Shown here one piece after another: positions 1-7,243 of a DNA stretch of 21,496 nucleotides. The position numbers and the translations under genes were made by a program. A model generated the notes under the pieces. That model made no database searches, had not been told where the DNA came from, and saw nothing but the letters and a program-made list of their open reading frames with translations. Numbering within the stretch: position 1 is the stretch's first letter; each line of letters begins with the position of its first letter. This DNA comes from a virus: the IMG/VR virus record IMGVR_UViG_3300012931_000078, positions 1 to 21,496 of that record; one strand, written 5' to 3'.

Positions 1-121
1 CTGGTCTTTCTACACCCCACCTCTCCCAGAATTTGGCGATTTCTTTTGGTAGTAAAGCTATTTTTTTTAATGTTTCCTTTTTGATACTATCCTGTTTCGC
101 TAAAAGATATTTCTTACCATT
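1..121 (-). other. Open frame running off the left window edge, no start seen
   Basis: On the minus strand a frame is open from a TAA at 122-124 to the window edge, about 40 codons. It is lysine-rich and ends in FWERWGVERP at the edge. No ATG, GTG or TTG start is visible in this frame, and the only nearby ATG (minus strand, at 120) hits a stop after six codons. It could be the 5' part of the next leftward phage gene using an unusual start, a frameshifted gene, or chance. I do not recognise the sequence. Confidence 0.2.
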
Positions 122-149
122 TTAAGATCGGTAAGTTGAAAATAAAAAA

Positions 150-173
150 GCCAAACTGCGCTAACAGTTTGGC
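150..173 (-). terminator. Strong bidirectional rho-independent terminator
   Basis: A perfect 9-bp stem GCCAAACTG/CAGTTTGGC encloses the loop CGCTAA. An A-run lies on the left and TTTT on the right, so either strand could terminate here. It lies downstream of the leftward packaging operon and separates it from whatever continues beyond the left edge. Confidence 0.7.
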
Positions 174-552
174 TTTTGGTTTCCGTTTGGCACAGCGGCA
201 AAAACCACTGGGATAACGGGTCGTAACTACATCTAAATTATGACTTTTATCCCATGTAAAGTCAAATTCTGTGCCCTCACAAAAGAACGAGGGACATATT
301 ATGCTTTTGTGTGTATACCCAAAAGCTGTGCATGTTTGCTCATATATTCGTCGTCGTTTTGGGCGAATTGAGCGTGTTTGTGAACATTGTCGCAGTTATC
401 CATGTAGGTAGAAGTCAAAAGTCCATGACAGCAATGTTGTGGGCTTTTTAAAATTATAATAAAAGATCTCTTGGTACGTCAAGTATAACAACGCGATTAT
501 TTAAGTCAAAAGTTTGATATCGTCTTTTTTCAAACTATTTTTATTTAAATTT
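174..552. other. Gene-poor stretch downstream of the minor head gene
   Basis: No supported protein gene. Its left part is visibly richer in G+C than most of the window. Two overlapping minus-strand frames are open. One is an ATG-started 34-codon frame near 300-403 beginning MDNCDNVHKHAQ, without a ribosome binding site. The other is a longer frame without a start codon, near 115-393, containing CPSFFCEG and SGFCRC. These may be remnants of a Cys-containing gene or chance. A second hairpin lies at 417-448 and a weak 6-bp AGTTTG/CAAACT hairpin near 509-535. Confidence 0.4.
417..448 (+). terminator. Hairpin followed by T-run, terminator-like on the plus strand
   Basis: A 10-bp stem AAAAGTCCAT/GTGGGCTTTT, including two G-U pairs, encloses a 12-nt loop and runs into TTTTTAAAA on the plus strand. 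No plus-strand gene is recognised upstream, so it may end an unrecognised small transcript. On the minus strand the T-tail is short, but it could also contribute to ending the packaging operon. Confidence 0.4.
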
Positions 553-1449
553 TTATTGAAAAAATTGTTCCGACTTGCATCGACAATTGCAAATTTGATC
601 GGGTCCGGCTCCTAGAGAATCATCCTTAGGAAACATCATTAAATCTTCACCAACTTGAAATGGATCATCAATTCCTACTACTTGGCTATCGGCTTCGACA
701 TGGTCCAAACGCGTATGATCGTCAAGAACTGCAACCCACATTTTTCCAGTTTTCATATCATTAATATTTTTACCATCAAATACAGCATTCATTGCGCTTA
801 GCGTATCATATTCTAAATTTTTTCCGTTTTCCACTGCTGTTTCTGTTTCGGTTGTTGATATATTTACTGATCTACCACCAAATATTTGTCCTAAATGATC
901 GCTAGCTAACTTTGCAATGTTTTCATTAGTTGCATCAATATCCATTTTCGCTGCTCTTACATAAGCTTCTTTTGTAACATAATCAAAATTATCCCGCGTC
1001 GTATCTGTTATTGAATGACTATACATATGCGCGCGATTAGCTGCATAACCACGGATATTAGCATCAAGCTTTCTTTGTATGCCGGCTGCGTTGGTATCAG
1101 GCTCTCCCAAATTGTCTCTTATATGCGTAGAAAACTTGCTTGCTACAGTTATGTGCTGATCGTTTAATAAACTTTCTAACTCCTTCTGAAACTCATCTAA
1201 TGAAGGAGCTGAGCCATGCTTGGCATAATGATCTTTAAATTCTTTTTGAATATCCGAAAAATAATCTTTTATTTGCTTGGTAAAAGGAGTTTCCAATTTC
1301 AATCCAGTAGCATAATCGTTCATGGCTTGCTTGTATAAATTTTTTAATTGAGTTTCAGATAAAGCAATAGTTGTAGCTGTAGCAGCAACTTCTTCAGGTC
1401 GATTTTCTTTTGCTATATCTGCTTCGTTATCGTTATTATTATCTGCCAT
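553..1449 (-). CDS. Phage minor head / head morphogenesis protein (SPP1 gp7 / Mu gpF family)
   Basis: Predicted minor capsid protein of 298 aa, of the family that sits at or near the portal and helps DNA delivery or prohead assembly. The family signature is in the last third: WVAVLDDHTRLDH (aspartate/arginine/histidine motif near residues 240-252), then LMMFPKDDSLGAG and a closing NCRC (288-291). This matches the usual D-x-R-TR-x-x-H...P-x-D...NCRC pattern. The first 30 residues are acidic and low-complexity; the middle is helical. Start ATG at 1449, 12 nt after the portal stop, with no strong Shine-Dalgarno. Immediately downstream of portal is the canonical position for this gene. Length is normal to slightly short. 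Confidence 0.85.
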   Translation of the reverse strand: MADNNNDNEADIAKENRPEEVAATATTIALSETQLKNLYKQAMNDYATGLKLETPFTKQIKDYFSDIQKEFKDHYAKHGSAPSLDEFQKELESLLNDQHITVASKFSTHIRDNLGEPDTNAAGIQRKLDANIRGYAANRAHMYSHSITDTTRDNFDYVTKEAYVRAAKMDIDATNENIAKLASDHLGQIFGGRSVNISTTETETAVENGKNLEYDTLSAMNAVFDGKNINDMKTGKMWVAVLDDHTRLDHVEADSQVVGIDDPFQVGEDLMMFPKDDSLGAGPDQICNCRCKSEQFFQ

Positions 1450-1461
1450 AATGTTTTTGTT

Positions 1462-3069
1462 CTAATATACTTTTCTAACTTTAGAAGGATAGTTTTCTTC
1501 TGCTAAATCATTAATATCTTCATCACTAAAACGCTGTGATCCGTCTTTATTAACTTGACGCTTCAATCTTTCAATAAACTTTTCTTTACTCGCTTTTGTT
1601 CTATCGCCATCAATATCATTTTCATTTGGTTTTACATCTTCTGTTGAAGGTTCTTTTGGGTTCATGCTTTCAGTTATATTAGTTTGCTGTGTTGTTGTAA
1701 CTGGTTTAGCAACCGAGGGTTTAACCGTGTCCAAACTATCTTCTGTGGTAAATTCGTCTTCTGGGTCTGTAGCTATCGGTAACGCCCCCATTGTTCCATA
1801 AATATATTGACCACCTTCAATCGGCTTATATTCATTTAATTTACGCATTTCATTAATGGTATAAATAGCCGTATTTTTCATTAAATTTGTTTGTTCATTA
1901 CGTTCCGGCTCTAATTGCGGTATGTCTTTTGGATTAAACGTAATTATATAGCGATGGTTTTGATTATCATATCTAGGCATTAAAAAATTAGTTAACTCTT
2001 GGTCTATTCTTTTACGCATCGGAATAACAGCATTTTTATAAAAAGCATATTGAGAACTTTCGTAATTAGAAAAAGTCATACTTTCTGAATTAATTAATGG
2101 CAATGGTATTTTTAATGCTTTGTAAATTGCTTCTGCTGTAAATTTTGCTGTAGCACTATAGTCCATATCGCGCGTTGTTTTCATAATATCTTCAAAATTC
2201 ATGTTATTATCTAATAATACATTTCTTCCTGCATTATTGGAGCCTGACATTGCATTATTTAATTGAGCTTCTATCTGTTGCCTCATTTTATCAGTTAATA
2301 TTCCATTGTATTTCCATAATCCACTAAGTTTTGAGGCTCTTTGCAATACTGATAAATTAAATTTCGCACTCTCAACATATTGACGCATTTCATAAAATAT
2401 AGCATTCAAAGGAGATAAACCATAAGCCATATTTGAACTAACTAAAGGATTAAATGTTCTAATGTGATAAAGTTCATTAAAGTCGTTAGCATAATATCTA
2501 AATCTTTCACGGCCGTAATTTTCAACTATCATTCGATTATATGTATCAGCAATACCTAATAATCTTGTTGTAAATGTTTGTGCATAGCCGTCAATACCTG
2601 TAATAATCGTAGTGGTAACGGATGGCATAACTCTGATCGTTTGTGGCGGTCTTTCTACGAAACCTAATCCAGTAATATAAACGTTTCCAGTTCCATCAAA
2701 CCATTGCACTATTGCCTCCATGAATTCGCCAAAAGTTTGATCAGCATTTGGGTAGGAAAGTAATTCAAGAACAGGATGATCATCGACAAAATCACCTGTT
2801 TCAGTATCTAATACTTTTGGCAAAATAGATGCTACTGCTTTTGCGTGCATATCAAGTGCAGTAGCCACCGGTGCGCATTCGATCATGTATAAAACTGATT
2901 CATTGGCGTAAAGAATCGGTTTATCGCCAGAAGGAAAAATTGATAAACCAAGTTGATCGTTTACAAATGCATCTTTTGTTTCTATGCCATTATTTCTATT
3001 AAAACCAAATGCTTTTATTACTTTTGAAGTCCATGTAGTATCATTTGATTTTTTTCTATTGTTAGCCAT
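1462..3069 (-). CDS. Phage portal protein (HK97-type family)
   Basis: 535-aa portal protein, which forms the dodecameric ring at the head vertex through which DNA is packaged. Family features in order are HPVLELL (98-104), GNVYI (128-132, the strand preceding the stem), the hallmark YGLSPL (216-221), a long helical region around 225-300, and PLPLINSESMTFSNYESS near residues 324-341 in the clip/wing part. The last ~90 residues (from about 445) are a low-complexity Thr/Asp/Glu/Lys tail typical of portals. The start is ATG at 3069, 6 nt after the terminase stop. No clear Shine-Dalgarno is visible, so translation probably depends on coupling to terminase. Confidence 0.9.
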   Translation of the reverse strand: MANNRKKSNDTTWTSKVIKAFGFNRNNGIETKDAFVNDQLGLSIFPSGDKPILYANESVLYMIECAPVATALDMHAKAVASILPKVLDTETGDFVDDHPVLELLSYPNADQTFGEFMEAIVQWFDGTGNVYITGLGFVERPPQTIRVMPSVTTTIITGIDGYAQTFTTRLLGIADTYNRMIVENYGRERFRYYANDFNELYHIRTFNPLVSSNMAYGLSPLNAIFYEMRQYVESAKFNLSVLQRASKLSGLWKYNGILTDKMRQQIEAQLNNAMSGSNNAGRNVLLDNNMNFEDIMKTTRDMDYSATAKFTAEAIYKALKIPLPLINSESMTFSNYESSQYAFYKNAVIPMRKRIDQELTNFLMPRYDNQNHRYIITFNPKDIPQLEPERNEQTNLMKNTAIYTINEMRKLNEYKPIEGGQYIYGTMGALPIATDPEDEFTTEDSLDTVKPSVAKPVTTTQQTNITESMNPKEPSTEDVKPNENDIDGDRTKASKEKFIERLKRQVNKDGSQRFSDEDINDLAEENYPSKVRKVY

Positions 3070-3075
3070 AATTTT

Positions 3076-4494
3076 TTAAAAAAATGAAATTGGGTTAGGT
3101 GATATAGAACTCAAGTATCGTAGGGCTTGCGTTACAGTATCGACAATATCGTCATGTTTACCTTTTGGGAAAGATGACATTTCTTGTATAAAATCATACA
3201 TCAAATTATGATTTTCAGGCAAATATACTCTACCAGTGTTTATAATATCACTAATCATATGAACTCTCACGGTTTTATCACCTTCAGGTTTACATGGATG
3301 CATTGGAATTAAATGTCCCAATTCTTGTATAAGTGGAATACCAGAAGCTGCATCTTCTACTAAAACAAACATAGCTTCATATTTATCAAAAATACTTTTT
3401 ATAATAGTTTTAAATACTGGATATTTAACTTTATCACGCCACATGTCTCTAAGATAATAATTAGTTCCAATGACGCCCCAGATTGTGCAAACACTATAAT
3501 CATTTGCCTCTTTCTCCTTCCAAGCTCCATCTACCGACATTATTGTATAATCAAATTCTTTTACAATTTCTTGATTATAATAATTAAATTTACTAATATC
3601 TATCAAATTTCCGTCGTTTAAAACTGGGCTTTGTTGATAAAGAGCCTGAAACATTGAAGGTTCATTTTTCTTAAGCTCAAGCAATTCTTCTAAAGAATGT
3701 AATTCAGGGCAAAGTGGTTCACCAATTTCACGCCCTAGCGGGTCATTTTCCTCAGCTAACGCCGGCAAGCAAATAACTTCCCACTTTCCGCCATCTTCTA
3801 TGCGCCCATCGCGTTCTAATAAACGCCCAGATAAATCATCACAATGCCAACGGGTTTGAATTATTATGTGAGAAGTGTTTTTTTGTTGGCGTGTGCAAAT
3901 ATCATAAACATAAGCGTTATATGTACTATCTCTCACCGCAATACTAAAAGCATCTCGATATCCTTTTACAGGATCATCAATAAATATTTTATCTGCTGGT
4001 GTTCCTGTAATTCCTGATTGCATACCAAAAGCTTTTAAAAATCCTCGCGCGCTTGTTTCCCAATTATAAGCTCTTTGTTTTCCCGAAAAGTTCTTAAAGT
4101 TTGTATCTTCTAATATTCTATGTATTCCACTTGAAAAATCACCAGCAAAATCTTTACCGTATGCTCCTACGATAATTCTTTCGCTAGGATTTCTTTGATA
4201 TAAATAAGCAGGAAATCCCTTCGTTACGGATGAAGATTTTAAATGCTGAGGTGGAAGCCAATACATTTGATATCTTTTTTCACCATTTGCAATAGGTTGC
4301 AATCTGTTAGTCATATATTTTACGTGTTTAAAATCCCACGTATAATATGGAATTGCTCTCGGCAACCATTCCTGAAAACTACCCAGCGACTTCCTTTTCC
4401 TCTCCCTCAATTCCAGTATCGCTGCTGCTTGTCTCATCTCCGTTGGGATTTGATATATTGGCTTCTCCGCGTACAATTCTTTCCAATTGTTCAT
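3076..4494 (-). CDS. terL: Terminase large subunit (packaging ATPase-nuclease)
   Basis: 472-aa packaging motor. The N-terminal ATPase carries a divergent Walker A-like PPQHLKSS (81-88), Walker B KIFIDD (169-174) and the QTRW coupling motif (213-216). The C-terminal RNase H-like nuclease shows MSVDGA (D322), VLVEDAASG (E380/D381) and KHDDIVD (D448, D449, D452), the expected acidic metal-binding set. The gene overlaps the end of the small-subunit gene by 116 nt, which is unusually long. A second ATG (residue 20, near 4437) would reduce the overlap to 59 nt, but its GGAG lies too close to serve well, so the long form is kept. Portal follows 6 nt downstream. It appears full length and intact. Confidence 0.92.
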   Translation of the reverse strand: MNNWKELYAEKPIYQIPTEMRQAAAILELRERKRKSLGSFQEWLPRAIPYYTWDFKHVKYMTNRLQPIANGEKRYQMYWLPPQHLKSSSVTKGFPAYLYQRNPSERIIVGAYGKDFAGDFSSGIHRILEDTNFKNFSGKQRAYNWETSARGFLKAFGMQSGITGTPADKIFIDDPVKGYRDAFSIAVRDSTYNAYVYDICTRQQKNTSHIIIQTRWHCDDLSGRLLERDGRIEDGGKWEVICLPALAEENDPLGREIGEPLCPELHSLEELLELKKNEPSMFQALYQQSPVLNDGNLIDISKFNYYNQEIVKEFDYTIMSVDGAWKEKEANDYSVCTIWGVIGTNYYLRDMWRDKVKYPVFKTIIKSIFDKYEAMFVLVEDAASGIPLIQELGHLIPMHPCKPEGDKTVRVHMISDIINTGRVYLPENHNLMYDFIQEMSSFPKGKHDDIVDTVTQALRYLSSISPNPISFF

Positions 4495-4897
4495 CTGATA
4501 ATTGCTCTAATGTTAAATTTGATATATTGCCGCTATGTTCAATATTTATTTGTTCTGAATAACCGCGTTTTTTGCATTTGGTTTTAAGCATAAATATTGT
4601 CATAGGAGTATTTTTTTCTTGAACCTGTTGATACGCGCTAGACTCTATAAAATCCATTAGTAATTCGTTTACATATTGATATGCTTTTTCAAATTCTTCT
4701 GATTTGTTTCGCCATTGGTGAATTGCTTGAGGTGTTATATTATATGCTTTGCAGGCTTTCGAAAGTACGCCCATGTACTTGTAATAATAAAATAAGAATC
4801 TAATTTGATCATCTGACAATGATGTATTGTTAGTTTTAAATTCAGAAATAAATTTTTTTATTTCCTTTTCTTTTTCTGGGTCTATTTTTGTTAACAT
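4379..4897 (-). CDS. terS: Terminase small subunit (DNA-recognition protein)
   Basis: 172-aa protein placed directly before terL, the classic position for the subunit that recognises the packaging site. It has an N-terminal helix-turn-helix around residues 45-70 (SKACKAYNITPQAIHQWRNK). A helical oligomerisation region follows, then an acidic, low-complexity C-terminus. I chose ATG at 4897. A frame extension to a TTG at 4933 exists, but that TTG is part of a perfect TTGACA promoter-like hexamer and has no ribosome binding site. The C-terminal 38 codons are read in a different frame as the start of terL. Confidence 0.8.
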   Translation of the reverse strand: MLTKIDPEKEKEIKKFISEFKTNNTSLSDDQIRFLFYYYKYMGVLSKACKAYNITPQAIHQWRNKSEEFEKAYQYVNELLMDFIESSAYQQVQEKNTPMTIFMLKTKCKKRGYSEQINIEHSGNISNLTLEQLSDEQLERIVRGEANISNPNGDETSSSDTGIEGEEKEVAG

Positions 4898-4902
4898 ATT
4901 GA

Positions 4903-4933
4903 AACATATGCCATAATTAACCCAAAATGTCAA
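4903..4933 (-). promoter_or_regulatory. Possible promoter of the packaging operon
   Basis: The minus strand reads TTGACA (4933-4928), a perfect -35. The best -10, TATGTT at 4908-4903, is 19 bp away, longer than ideal, and would make the terS message nearly leaderless. The hexamer sits just upstream of the terS ATG, but in such AT-rich DNA other promoters in 4934-5000 are possible. Confidence 0.3.
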
Positions 4934-5040
4934 TATTAAATACTATATTTTAATACTTTTTTGTTAAAAACATCATATTTTTATTCGAATTAACAACTTA
5001 AATTATATTTACTTTATTTTAAATAATATAACAAATAGTA

Positions 5041-5068
5041 TTGCGAAATGTAATAAATATGTTATTAT
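5041..5068 (+). promoter_or_regulatory. Probable promoter for the 5110-6074 gene group
   Basis: TTGCGA at 5041-5046 (4/6 match to the -35 consensus) lies 16 bp before TATTAT at 5063-5068 (5/6 match to -10). Transcription would start near 5075, giving a ~35-nt leader with a GGAGA ribosome binding site before the ATG at 5110. Confidence 0.45.
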
Positions 5069-5109
5069 ATATATAAGTTGATGTTAATTTAAATAAATGG
5101 AGAAATGAA

Positions 5110-5403
5110 ATGGAAAACACAATAGCACACAAAATATTACAACAATTAGGCGGTTACAAATTCATAGCAATGACTGGAGCAAAAAAATTTGTAAGCGATG
5201 CAAACTCAGTAAGATTTCAATTACCAAAAGTATTATTTGACAAAATAATAAAAATCACATTAAACGCAAATGATTTATACGATATTGAATTTGCAAAAAT
5301 TGAAAAACTTCAATACAAGATTTTTAATATTGTTACAAATATTAGTTGTGACAAATTAATGTCAACGATAGAACAACAAACAAAGTTAAGATTTCATCTT
5401 TAA
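5110..5403 (+). CDS. Small conserved phage/plasmid-type protein of unknown function
   Basis: 97 aa. The segment QQLGGYKFIAMTGAKKF (residues 11-27), followed by a pattern of the type ITLNANDLYDIEF (residues 50-62), resembles a family of small proteins common in phages and mobile elements. It has no assigned function that I know of. No membrane segment or metal motif is visible. It is preceded by GGAGA with good spacing and a promoter at 5041-5068. First gene of a three- or four-gene rightward group placed between two leftward operons. Confidence 0.75.
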   Translation: MENTIAHKILQQLGGYKFIAMTGAKKFVSDANSVRFQLPKVLFDKIIKITLNANDLYDIEFAKIEKLQYKIFNIVTNISCDKLMSTIEQQTKLRFHL

Positions 5404-5422
5404 TTAAAACGGAGAAAACAAA

Positions 5423-5650
5423 ATGAAAAAATATAATTATTTAGCAATAATAGACAAAACACAACAGAGTTTTGAAATAGAAGTTGAAAATGGTAATGGA
5501 CTTTCATTTAAAATAGACAAGAAAAATAATATACATATTTATAGTTATATTTTCAATTATTTACCATTAAAAAAAATAATATACATAATTAACAATTGGG
5601 ACAAAATTTTCTTTAATAAAGAAGCTTACAAAGAGTTTTTAAAAAATTAA
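5423..5650 (+). CDS. Small hypothetical protein
   Basis: 75 aa, not recognised. It is Lys/Asn/Ile-rich with alternating hydrophobic strands in the first half and a helix-like, basic C-terminus (YKEFLKN at the end). No signal peptide, membrane helix or Cys cluster. The start is set by a strong GGAGAAAACAAA leader immediately before the ATG, which recurs almost identically before the next gene at 5670. It follows the upstream gene by 19 nt, so it is very probably co-transcribed. Confidence 0.6.
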   Translation: MKKYNYLAIIDKTQQSFEIEVENGNGLSFKIDKKNNIHIYSYIFNYLPLKKIIYIINNWDKIFFNKEAYKEFLKN

Positions 5651-5669
5651 ATTAAGAGGAGAAAACAAA

Positions 5670-5996
5670 ATGGAAAATACTATTAGAAATATTGGAGTAC
5701 AAAAAGATTGCAATAAACGCATAAAAAATTATTTAGCAAATAACGGCATTATAGCAACTCCGCAATTGATAAAAAATGGCAGTATGCGCAACACCATAAG
5801 GATTTATCAAAAAAACAAAGAATTTACAGATGGCTGTCAATTATCATTTTGGAACAAAGAATTGGTTGATAAATTTACCGCTTTAGGATTTATGAATTTT
5901 GACAAAAAACCGTTAACTATTTTCAGCGGCGATGGCGGAAGATTTCATATTTTCGCAACGCATTCTAAAATAAACGAAATATTATCAGAGGAATAA
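5670..5996 (+). CDS. Small hypothetical protein
   Basis: 108 aa, not recognised. It begins MENTIRNIGVQKDCNKRIKN; the first five residues equal those of the protein at 5110, but the rest does not align by eye. It has mixed alpha/beta character, with basic residues in the N-terminal half and a glycine turn FSGDGGRFHIF (residues 85-95). Strong ribosome binding site AGAGGAGAAAACAAA. The gene ends just before a tiny ORF (6000-6074) and then the convergent parB-like operon. Confidence 0.6.
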   Translation: MENTIRNIGVQKDCNKRIKNYLANNGIIATPQLIKNGSMRNTIRIYQKNKEFTDGCQLSFWNKELVDKFTALGFMNFDKKPLTIFSGDGGRFHIFATHSKINEILSEE

Positions 5997-5999
5997 AAA

Positions 6000-6074
6000 A
6001 TGAATAATTTAATCAAAAAAATTAAAATTATTGAATACAAATTAAGAATGTTTTTAGATAGACTTTTTTATTAA
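6000..6074 (+). CDS. Possible micro-ORF, 24 aa
   Basis: ATG at 6000, 3 nt after the upstream stop, with GAGGAAT upstream as a plausible ribosome binding site. The 24-aa basic/hydrophobic product (MNNLIKKIKIIEYKLRMFL...) looks like a short amphipathic helix. It may be real as the last gene of the group or a chance frame in AT-rich DNA. Confidence 0.25.
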   Translation: MNNLIKKIKIIEYKLRMFLDRLFY

Positions 6075-6099
6075 TAATTTATTTCCTATAGATAATATT

Positions 6100-6663
6100 C
6101 TAATCTTTATCGTTAATACAATAATCTATTATGATATTTGACATTTCTTCTTTTGAATGCTTTTTAAGCCATTCTTTTACCATATCAACATTATCTTTAT
6201 GAAATTGAAAAGTAATGCTTTCCTCATTTGATTCTTCGTTTATAAAATTATTAACTCCAACCCCCATGTTTGATATATCAACATCAAAATTTTTAAGTTC
6301 ATAATCTTCAAAACCAACATCATATAACATGTCATTATCAAAAAATTCAAGTAATGATTCTGTATTCCATTCTCCAGCAATATTTTTATTTAAACGTAGA
6401 TTTAGTTTTTGAAATTGTTTTTCAGTTAGTTTTTTATCTGGCAAATAGCAATCAACTTCATCAATGTTTAATTCTTCTAATATTTTTTTCCTACCATGAC
6501 CGCCACATATTGTATAATCAGAATTTATTACTAAAGGTTCTGCCAACCCAAACTCTTTAATTGAATCTTTCAGTTGTTTCAAGCCTTTTTCAGTTAAATT
6601 TCTAGGGTTTTTTTCCCATTCAATAAGATTTGATACTTTTATTTTTTCTAAGTGCCATTTCAT
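6100..6663 (-). CDS. ParB/Srx-fold (ParB-like nuclease domain) phage protein
   Basis: 187 aa. The N-terminal half is a ParB N-terminal-like domain: NPRNLTEKGLKQLKDSI (19-35), FGLAEPLVIN (38-47) and GGHGRKKIL (54-62), the GxHR-type phosphate-binding box. Stand-alone versions occur in many phages beside terminase or DNA methyltransferase genes; ParB itself is a CTP-dependent clamp and some relatives nick DNA. There is no C-terminal methyltransferase or HTH domain, and the last ~60 residues are acidic and helical. It is the last gene of the minus-strand operon that starts with ferritin, 3 nt after the previous stop. A role in DNA transactions is inferred; the activity is unknown. Confidence 0.75.
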   Translation of the reverse strand: MKWHLEKIKVSNLIEWEKNPRNLTEKGLKQLKDSIKEFGLAEPLVINSDYTICGGHGRKKILEELNIDEVDCYLPDKKLTEKQFQKLNLRLNKNIAGEWNTESLLEFFDNDMLYDVGFEDYELKNFDVDISNMGVGVNNFINEESNEESITFQFHKDNVDMVKEWLKKHSKEEMSNIIIDYCINDKD

Positions 6664-6666
6664 AAT

Positions 6667-7014
6667 TTATAATTGACTATCCCCTGTTCCAGTTAAAAGC
6701 CAATCATAAAATTCTTTATGGTTAAAAATATAATAATACATTGCTTTTAAATTATCAAAATTATTTTCCATTTTCTCTGCATACACATGGGCTTGCCAGT
6801 AACTAACTCCCTCTTTCATCTTTTTAGATTCGGCTATTTCATGGATTATAGTATGTACTTTTAAGGTAAAATCAGAAGTTTTATTTAATAAGATTTCATT
6901 TGGAGCAATCTGGCGATCAAAACCTAACGCCTGTGCAGCCTCATAATTAAAACCGTCATAACCTTCGAGGTAATCGTCTGAAACTTGGCGTATTGTGTAT
7001 TCTTGAAAATTCAT
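6667..7014 (-). CDS. HExxE zincin-like metallopeptidase-type protein
   Basis: 115 aa. The core is HTIIHEIAESKKM (54-66), with H58-E59-x-x-E62, followed by YWQAHVYAEKMEN (72-84) containing H76 and E80. Phage and bacterial proteins with this HE[IL]xE...M...Y..AH..A...E pattern look like minimal zinc-peptidase folds in which the second histidine of HExxH is a glutamate. Catalysis is not established. The gene starts 1 nt after the stop of the XRE-HTH gene, the arrangement expected of repressor/anti-repressor protease pairs such as ImmR/ImmA, but this protein is much smaller than ImmA and the parallel is inference. Confidence 0.6.
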   Translation of the reverse strand: MNFQEYTIRQVSDDYLEGYDGFNYEAAQALGFDRQIAPNEILLNKTSDFTLKVHTIIHEIAESKKMKEGVSYWQAHVYAEKMENNFDNLKAMYYYIFNHKEFYDWLLTGTGDSQL

Positions 7015-7015
7015 A

Positions 7016-7243
7016 TTAATTATTCACTTTTTCTATAAAAAACAAATCATCAAAATTGCATCCCGGTAAAGCATTTATAATTTTTTCCCTTAATTTTGGC
7101 GAAGGATGTTTTGTTCCTTCCATTAATTGCGACATATAACCGCTGCTAATTTCTAATTTATGGGCAAACGAATTTTGAGATTTATTTGATCTTATAAATA
7201 TTTCATTAAATTTTTCAGTATTCAAAAATACTTTAAACTTCAT
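7016..7243 (-). CDS. XRE/Cro-type helix-turn-helix regulator
   Basis: 75-aa single-domain DNA-binding protein. The HTH spans about residues 11-57: NKSQNSFAHKLEISSGYMSQ shows the conserved turn, and LMEGTKHPSPKLREKI is the typical loop and helix following the recognition helix. Its ATG at 7243 overlaps the ferritin stop by one base (TAATG), so translation is coupled. Probably a repressor or modulator of its own operon or of the repeat-rich region upstream of the ferritin promoter (inference). Confidence 0.8.
   Translation of the reverse strand: MKFKVFLNTEKFNEIFIRSNKSQNSFAHKLEISSGYMSQLMEGTKHPSPKLREKIINALPGCNFDDLFFIEKVNN

Noticed and set aside
4243-4587. Plus-strand open frames of 114 and 71 codons
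   Set aside because: They lie opposite terL/terS, have no ribosome binding site and show no protein-like motif; shadows of the real genes.
4897-4933. Upstream TTG start for the small terminase
   Set aside because: The TTG is the first half of TTGACA (promoter-like) and lacks a ribosome binding site; the ATG at 4897 is preferred.
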